Part shown: one piece after another, positions 58,740-64,000 of the stretch | How the letters are laid out: every line of letters begins with the position of its first letter | Position numbering within the stretch: the first letter of the stretch is position 1 | From: Trichopria drosophilae | Lineage: Eukaryota; Arthropoda; Insecta; Hymenoptera; Diapriidae | Assembly: GCA_030407085.1 (NCBI GenBank) | Contig: CM059586.1 | Location: forward strand, 99,027,501-99,091,500 | Reading direction: 5' to 3' | Length of the DNA stretch: 64,000 bases | Notes under the pieces: generated by a model | Database searches by the model: none | Seen by the model: the letters and a program-made list of their open reading frames with translations, nothing else | What the model was told of the DNA's origin: nothing | Translations under genes and position numbers: made by a program

Positions 58740-59360
58740 ATTGGCAGGTACGCAATATCCCGATACCGCGGTTAAAACCCCACCGCTCGCATGAAAGGGT
58801 TCAAGCCAATAAGTTAAAAGGGAGGCAAGCATCTCTGGGGATATTGCGTTTTAATAGATCTTCGAGGTTAATACTCTCGAAATATTTCCCAACGTTGTTG
58901 CAATATTTGATAGACTCTACTTCTCTTTGTCTTCTCGTAATTCTTCGCCAAGAGAAAACTCGCAATTGTACAAACGTATGGAAATTCGGATGAAGTTCTT
59001 TGTTTGAGCAGTTAATAACGCAGACGATGATCCGGATTTACGAGGTGATAATTTAACACGAGAGTTTCTAAATGGAGCGAGAAGTCTCGCTCGATGAATC
59101 TCATTGTAGAGGAGGAGTTTTCACAGTAGTTAACTAATAATTGCCAACGTTTTTCATGGAGAACTGGTGGAACGTAACGGTGAGTTCATAATGAACTCAG
59201 AGTGCAGATATTCATTCGGCAAGTGATGAACTTGACACGTAGTCGGCTTTCGTTTGTATCGAATGGTTGTTAATTTTTATCGCTCGAAAAGCGACGCAAA
59301 GCTGACGACTATCGTTACAAAACAATCGCGATCCGCGTGTTTTTTATCAACAGGTTGGTC
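58740..59360. other. Unique island with stem-loop and palindrome
   Basis: Balanced-composition unique DNA. The 12-base arms ACGCAATATCCC (58750-58761) and GGGATATTGCGT (58838-58849) can pair around a 76-nt loop. A perfect 19-bp palindrome TGAGTTCATAATGAACTCA is at 59181-59199. No gene recognised. Confidence 0.35.
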
Positions 59361-59559
59361 GTTATGTATGCTATCTCGCGTATTAGGGGAGACTGGACGC
59401 AGCGCAAATCCTCGTGTCATGCTTGGTAAAAGCTGCCTCATGATAGCCATTTTTTGTTATTTATTTAGCATGAATGTTTATGAAGTCACTAGGTTGAATT
59501 TGGTGTAGTATATTGCTGTATTTTCTTTTCGCCCTAAAACTACTAAACTAAAACTTATC

Positions 59560-60430
59560 GTTGCGCTAGTATCTTTGGTTACCCCCCTCCATAGTCGGAA
59601 TCTACGAGTCGCTATTCGCATTTAAAGTAGGAAGAGCGACAGTAGGAGGGACAATCATACGAAGAGTAGGGAGAGTCCAACTGATACTGGCGTCACCGAG
59701 CGGATGAACTCTTTGGCCTCAATAAGGTTACACGAAAAATAGGATAGTGCCTGGGATTGTTTAGTATATGATGACTATGAAATTTTGATAGTGCAGTATT
59801 ACATTCCGAGGAACCTGCACATTCAGAGACTCGCGCAAACAGAGAAGCGATTAGTTAATCGATGGGCAATGCATATAGGACGTAACGAATAGAGTAAGCA
59901 TGCAGAAGAAGATAATACAACCTAACGAAATGAACTTACCGACCGAGTAAAGCCAACTATTTTCGTCTCTTAAAATTACGTTTAATGGCACGTTCCATTA
60001 CTGTAAAGAGATTCGTGTAAACAGAACGAATTGCGATAGAACAACGTCCAATCTCGTCAATTAGTCAATATCGCGGTTTAAGCTTCATTACTTTGACCAC
60101 ACGTATACCTTCCCCGAGACGACAGTCACACAATACGATCCAGCGAACCTGGTATCCTCTATTACGCGAGATGAAAATTACTTGGGAAAAAGAGAAAGAA
60201 ATTACGTTTCCGCGAAGATTAAAGGGACGCCTGATTCGCAAAGCGCTACTAAGGCTTCGACAAAATGGGAATTTTTCCGATTCAAGCGCGAACGAACGTC
60301 CTACGTTTTTTAATATTAAAAGCGTCTTTTTTTTTTACTCGTTTGAAAAGAATCGAAAATTGATTTCCCGATATTTTCGGACATCCGCGAAACGAGGAAG
60401 AGCCGGCGAATGACAAAGCAGGTCATTTTC
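59560..60430. other. Unique GC-richer region, no gene recognised
   Basis: Balanced composition and CpG-containing. A 106-codon frame at 60093-60413 is rich in Arg/Lys with no recognised domain. Candidate conserved noncoding DNA. Confidence 0.25.
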
Positions 60431-61546
60431 CAACCGTCGGAATTAGTTATTTAGGGATTTATATCAGCTATTTTGAGAAAATTTAATTTGTCGAAGATTG
60501 TAGGGCAGAGTTTATTAGGGACGCGACGAAATTAGTCGTGAAAATGTCGAACGTTACCCTTTAATTTCATGCGAAGATCTGCCACTTTCGCAATCGATGA
60601 GGTGCATTTGTCGTCGCATATCGGCTTGTCTCCGTTTTTCACATTTAATCCGCAACACTTTTCAGCAATGCCGACTAAGTATCTGGTGACATACATTTCA
60701 TCGTCTGTCAATCCTCTCTTCTTCTCAAGTATGCACATAACTTCAGAATTCCTTATCGAAAAGCTGACAATTTGTCCAAATGGTTTAATTCAAGAGTGCA
60801 AGAAATAGACAATGCCGAAACGATTTATTATGTTTGTCATCATTTATTTATTAGCGTTTTCATGATATGACCTCTGAAAGGCAAAGTTGATTCTTCGTCT
60901 ATGTCAAAACTGAACGGGACGATGAAAACTTCAAGTTTCATTTTATTAGTGGGCAGTTACCCGCAATGCATTGCACAACAGTTTCTAAAGTTCCATCAAG
61001 GGACTCGTCTACATGAAGTCACCAAAATAAGCTTTTCAAAGTCAAAAGTCGCGAGTGGGTCAAGCGTACCTGTGATGTGGTTATATTCCACCTCAAGGGA
61101 CGTTGCTGAACTTAGTAGCCTAATTTACCGCAAGATAAAGTAAACGGAACCACCAGTTTCTAAAGATCCCATCAGTTTAGCTACAATAATTTTCACACTG
61201 AAATATGGGAACATTCATTACATACTTACGGCAATTTTATCTGGTTAAGAAAAACCTTCTTGTACCGAATTTTTCGAATAAGGGTGAATAATTGTTTCTA
61301 TAAAGTGGAGGATCAAATGAAAACTTCCAATTTGGATAGGGGAATATTAATGATGGAGAGTAGTTTTTTTCGGGGACCGCTAAGTGGCTGCCAAATCCGA
61401 AAATGATATTTAATTACTTTTATGTTGTTAAAATTTAAATCGTCATTTTTTTTTTCTGACGTTTTGAATTGTCAAATTATGATTTAAGATTCATAGTCAT
61501 TTACTCAATTAGGAATGTCGCCTATTACGACCCCAAAAGGTTCTCT

Positions 61547-61662
61547 CTAAATTTCTTGGAGTGAAAACTCATTCTTTACATAGTGAAAATGGAGACACTC
61601 GAATAAGCGAGCGAAAATTCACTCTACAAGAGTCATTGTTCACTCCATCACAAGAAATTTAG
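61547..61662. mobile_element. 116-bp AGTGAA hairpin MITE
   Basis: Starts CTAAATTTCTTGGAGTGAAA and ends TTCACTCCATCACAAGAAATTTAG in inverted form (a 4-bp indel between the ends). Internal AGTGAA/TTCACT palindromes resemble the 44667-45420 element. Similar AAGAAATTTAG ends recur at about 62764 and 63200, so this may be one end of a larger composite. Confidence 0.6.
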
Positions 61663-61839
61663 AAAGGTGATGCTATTTAAATCTTATTTTTTAAAGCATC
61701 TCTGAAGGAAGTTTGTGTTATTTTGAATACTTTCAAGGTATCCAAGAATATAAATTGAAAAGTAACATACAATTTTGATGACGAAACGTTTGATGCTACG
61801 TAGGTCATTATGCCTAGTTTTCTACAAAATATCACGTGT

Positions 61840-62260
61840 GAATAACATCTCTTAAAAGACGTAAACGAAAAGGGGAGACGCGAATTTCCCGGCATTTTCA
61901 CCTTTGAAAAGCCTGGAAAATATGAGCCGTCTTCCCTGGAGACGGGCGTTTTTGGCATACGTCCGTCGGTTGCTCAAGGCGCATGTACATTCCGCTGGAC
62001 AAACTGTTATTCAGAGTTTTCCCGAGCATATTGGGATACGAAGCTTCTCATTGGCCGAATACACGTGCTATCTGTCAAGTTTACGAGCGACTTCCATTCA
62101 AAGCACGCTACGTTAGAATTTTAAATTTTATTAGCTCCGCGAGCCCCGAGGTCGTATCAGGGAATGGGCCCCATTCGAACGCAACTAAGCCAATTTTTCG
62201 CGAAGAAGGCAGTCGTCTTATGTCGTTCAAGAATCGTACAATAAACGTGTGTATGTTGTG
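61840..62260. other. CpG-rich unique island
   Basis: GC-richer sequence (for example GCTCCGCGAGCCCCGAGGTC) between AGTGAA-type repeat tracts. Several overlapping short frames on both strands with no domain. Confidence 0.25.
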
Positions 62261-62269
62261 CTCCGAGTG

Positions 62270-63260
62270 AATTTTTGTTTCAGTCAGATAAATAGTTCTA
62301 AATAAATGCATTTTCACATTCAACAGATCTCACTCAAAAAGTAAAAATTCACCATATTGCAACTCATTCATTTGTCTCTATAGTTTCTGAACTTCTTATA
62401 GAATTCACACTTTATGTATTATGAATTGGGCCCCTCTAGTGAAAGACTGGGTCCTCAGTTTTAACAAGTGTAAACGCACTCGTTCGGTCTATAATAAGTG
62501 AATTTTCGCTATAAGCATTTTAGTGATCTTTAATGAATTTATTCAAGAGTTTATTCATAAGAATTTATTCATAACACCTTATGCTCGAATGGATGAAACT
62601 TCACTTTTAATATGTGAAATTGATGCCGTACAATTTATTATGCAATTCTTCTAAATGCTTACCCCTCAAAAATGACATTTAACTCTTGAAGGAGTGATTC
62701 CTTTGCAGTATTAGTTTATTACACTCCTTACAATTAGTGAAGTTTCATTCTAAGAAATTTAGTGTGTATGTGTTACAAATTTTTATCCTTCAAGAGTGGC
62801 TTTTAATTGTTGCAGGAATGAAGCGTCAATTGAAAATAATTAAAATTCATCCTTTCGCATTAGTACACTGTGAATTCTCTTAAGGTGAAAATTAGTTCAT
62901 TATAGATTTAAAATTTAGATTTATATTTGATTTTTAAATTTTAAATTAAATTCAAAAACTCATTACGAAATTCAACATTGCAATGTCAATATTTAAAAAA
63001 AGTTTTCTAAGACGACGGAAACTTAACTTGTAAACTTATAATAATTATAGGTTATTAGGTTACGAATATTCACATTTTTTAAAGTTATTGTTTTGTTTCT
63101 CCGTTAATACGTCATAATTCACTACATTGAAGTGGAAATGACGGGTTCACTTTAGATAAAATCGAACGTTGCTCAAAATTCACTTTAAGAAATTTAGAAG
63201 GTAGTTAAAGCAAACATGGTGAAGTAAAAAAAGTGCATGGATTTTAACGAAAATATAATG
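62270..63260. repeat. AGTGAA-rich repeat tract
   Basis: Repeated TTCACT/AGTGAA motifs and two AAGAAATTTAG termini (about 62764 and 63200) of the same family as 61547-61662. AT-rich, with no coding sequence. Confidence 0.55.
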
Positions 63261-63333
63261 GACGCAAATTTCAAGCAGGAGCACTAGTGACAATTTATAC
63301 AAACATTTTATTTAAAAAATATAACAAAACATA

Positions 63334-63410
63334 TCCGCTTCGTGGCTCAGGCGGTATCGCACTGGACTACGAAGTCGTAGGACGTGAGTTCGATCCCCGT
63401 CCGGTGAACA
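63334..63410 (+). repeat. tRNA-like sequence (SINE head)
   Basis: CGTGGCTCAGGCGGTATCGC (A box), a middle part with CTACGAA, then GTGAGTTCGATCCCCGTCC (B box). Acceptor strands do not pair and the anticodon stem is weak, so this is a tRNA-derived SINE or pseudogene and not a working tRNA. Confidence 0.55.
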
Positions 63411-63680
63411 ATTTTTCGATTACGTTGTCAAGCTGCAGCACGCTGTTGGTAAGACGATCCTCGTTGTTTGTTTACGTTTCGAAAATATTGTTTATCAGGC
63501 GGAAATCGACTCATGACCGCTGCTGTACTTGGTGTAGGTTTCTGCACTTCCTACATTTCATACACAAATGTGAAGTATGGCGCCATCTTCTTAAGTCGAG
63601 ATGCGACTCTCGCCAATATTACAATTAAAAATATGAAAAATCTATAAAAGAGCGATTCCGCGCCTCAAACAAAAAAAACA

Positions 63681-63757
63681 CTCGTTCCGACGAGGAATCG
63701 AACCCGAAACTCCCGTTTAATGCGCAAACGCCTTAACCACTGCGCTACACTCGCAGT
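63681..63757 (-). repeat. tRNA-like sequence (SINE head)
   Basis: Minus strand: TAGCGCAGTGGTTAAGGCG (strong A box), a perfect 5-bp anticodon stem CGTTT/AAACG with loop GCGCATT, and CGGGTTCGATTCCTCG (B box), followed by a T-rich tail. Position 33 of the loop is C, not T, and the acceptor strands do not pair. Probably a SINE head. Confidence 0.58.
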
Positions 63758-63919
63758 TGTATAATGTTGTCTAACGACAAATGGTTACTCGTATTTAGAG
63801 GTAGTACACTGAGAGAAATGTTTATAGTTAACCCCTTCGCTGCGTCGAGAAGTTCACAAAAAATGCTCAAAATGCGGGAGAACAAATTTGGTTAGATTTT
63901 ACTATAACTTGGTGTATAG

Positions 63920-64000
63920 GAGCTTTTTGGGACGCAGATTACGAATCTGAAGTCAGATTTCGAAAATTTAAAATGGAGGATTCAATATGGCGGACAAATT
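63920..64000 (+). repeat. ATGGCGG repeat monomer at window end
   Basis: TTACGAATCTGAAGTCAGAT, then AAAATGGAGGATTCAATATG and GCGGACAAATT: a near-consensus member of the dispersed family, cut by the window edge. Confidence 0.8.

Overview
This window looks like AT-rich insect nuclear DNA, most likely Hymenoptera. The evidence is spliced eukaryotic genes with introns of about 55 nt, a degenerate LINE with purine-rich reverse transcriptase sequence of a type common in wasps, ants and bees, a divergent insect ionotropic receptor, and many small DNA transposons. No bacterial-style gene organisation is visible. The order is inferred and no species is claimed.

Only two protein-coding loci can be supported, both on the + strand. 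The first is PSMD1 (Rpn2), the large PC-repeat scaffold subunit of the 26S proteasome. Its first ten coding exons lie at 5684-16454 and give 648 complete codons with intact GT/AG junctions. The conserved C-terminal third is not found anywhere downstream, so either intron 10 exceeds 47.5 kb or the locus is truncated. The second is a single-exon divergent ionotropic receptor at 34086-36140 (684 aa), which would be nested in PSMD1 intron 10 if the gene continues past the window.

Layout: 1-5150 holds a decayed 30-bp coding-like minisatellite and a 3.1-kb palindrome that captured a hAT-like element. 5156-5430 is a MITE just upstream of PSMD1. 5684-9499 carries exons 1-8, with intron 5 inflated by a TA-flanked element. 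Intron 8 (9500-16100) is a nest of repeats: an ATGGCGG satellite, a 1.7-kb element with long terminal inverted repeats (TIRs), a dead LINE and a three-copy dispersed repeat. 16.4-26 kb is repeat-derived (tandem duplication and foldback elements). 26.3-31.6 kb is GAT-rich low-complexity DNA. 34-36 kb is the receptor. From 36.1 kb to the end, foldback elements and tRNA-derived sequences alternate with short CpG-rich unique islands that resemble conserved noncoding or regulatory DNA.

The dominant theme is non-autonomous inverted-repeat transposons. At least ten are present, several with arms of 250-1350 bp. They explain most of the intron inflation and, if transcribed, could fold into long double-stranded RNA. 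I found no clearly undescribed multigene system. The most distinctive items are the palindrome with an identity gradient, the TIR-derived 32-bp minisatellite in PSMD1 intron 5, and the dispersed paired-ATGGCGG repeat family.
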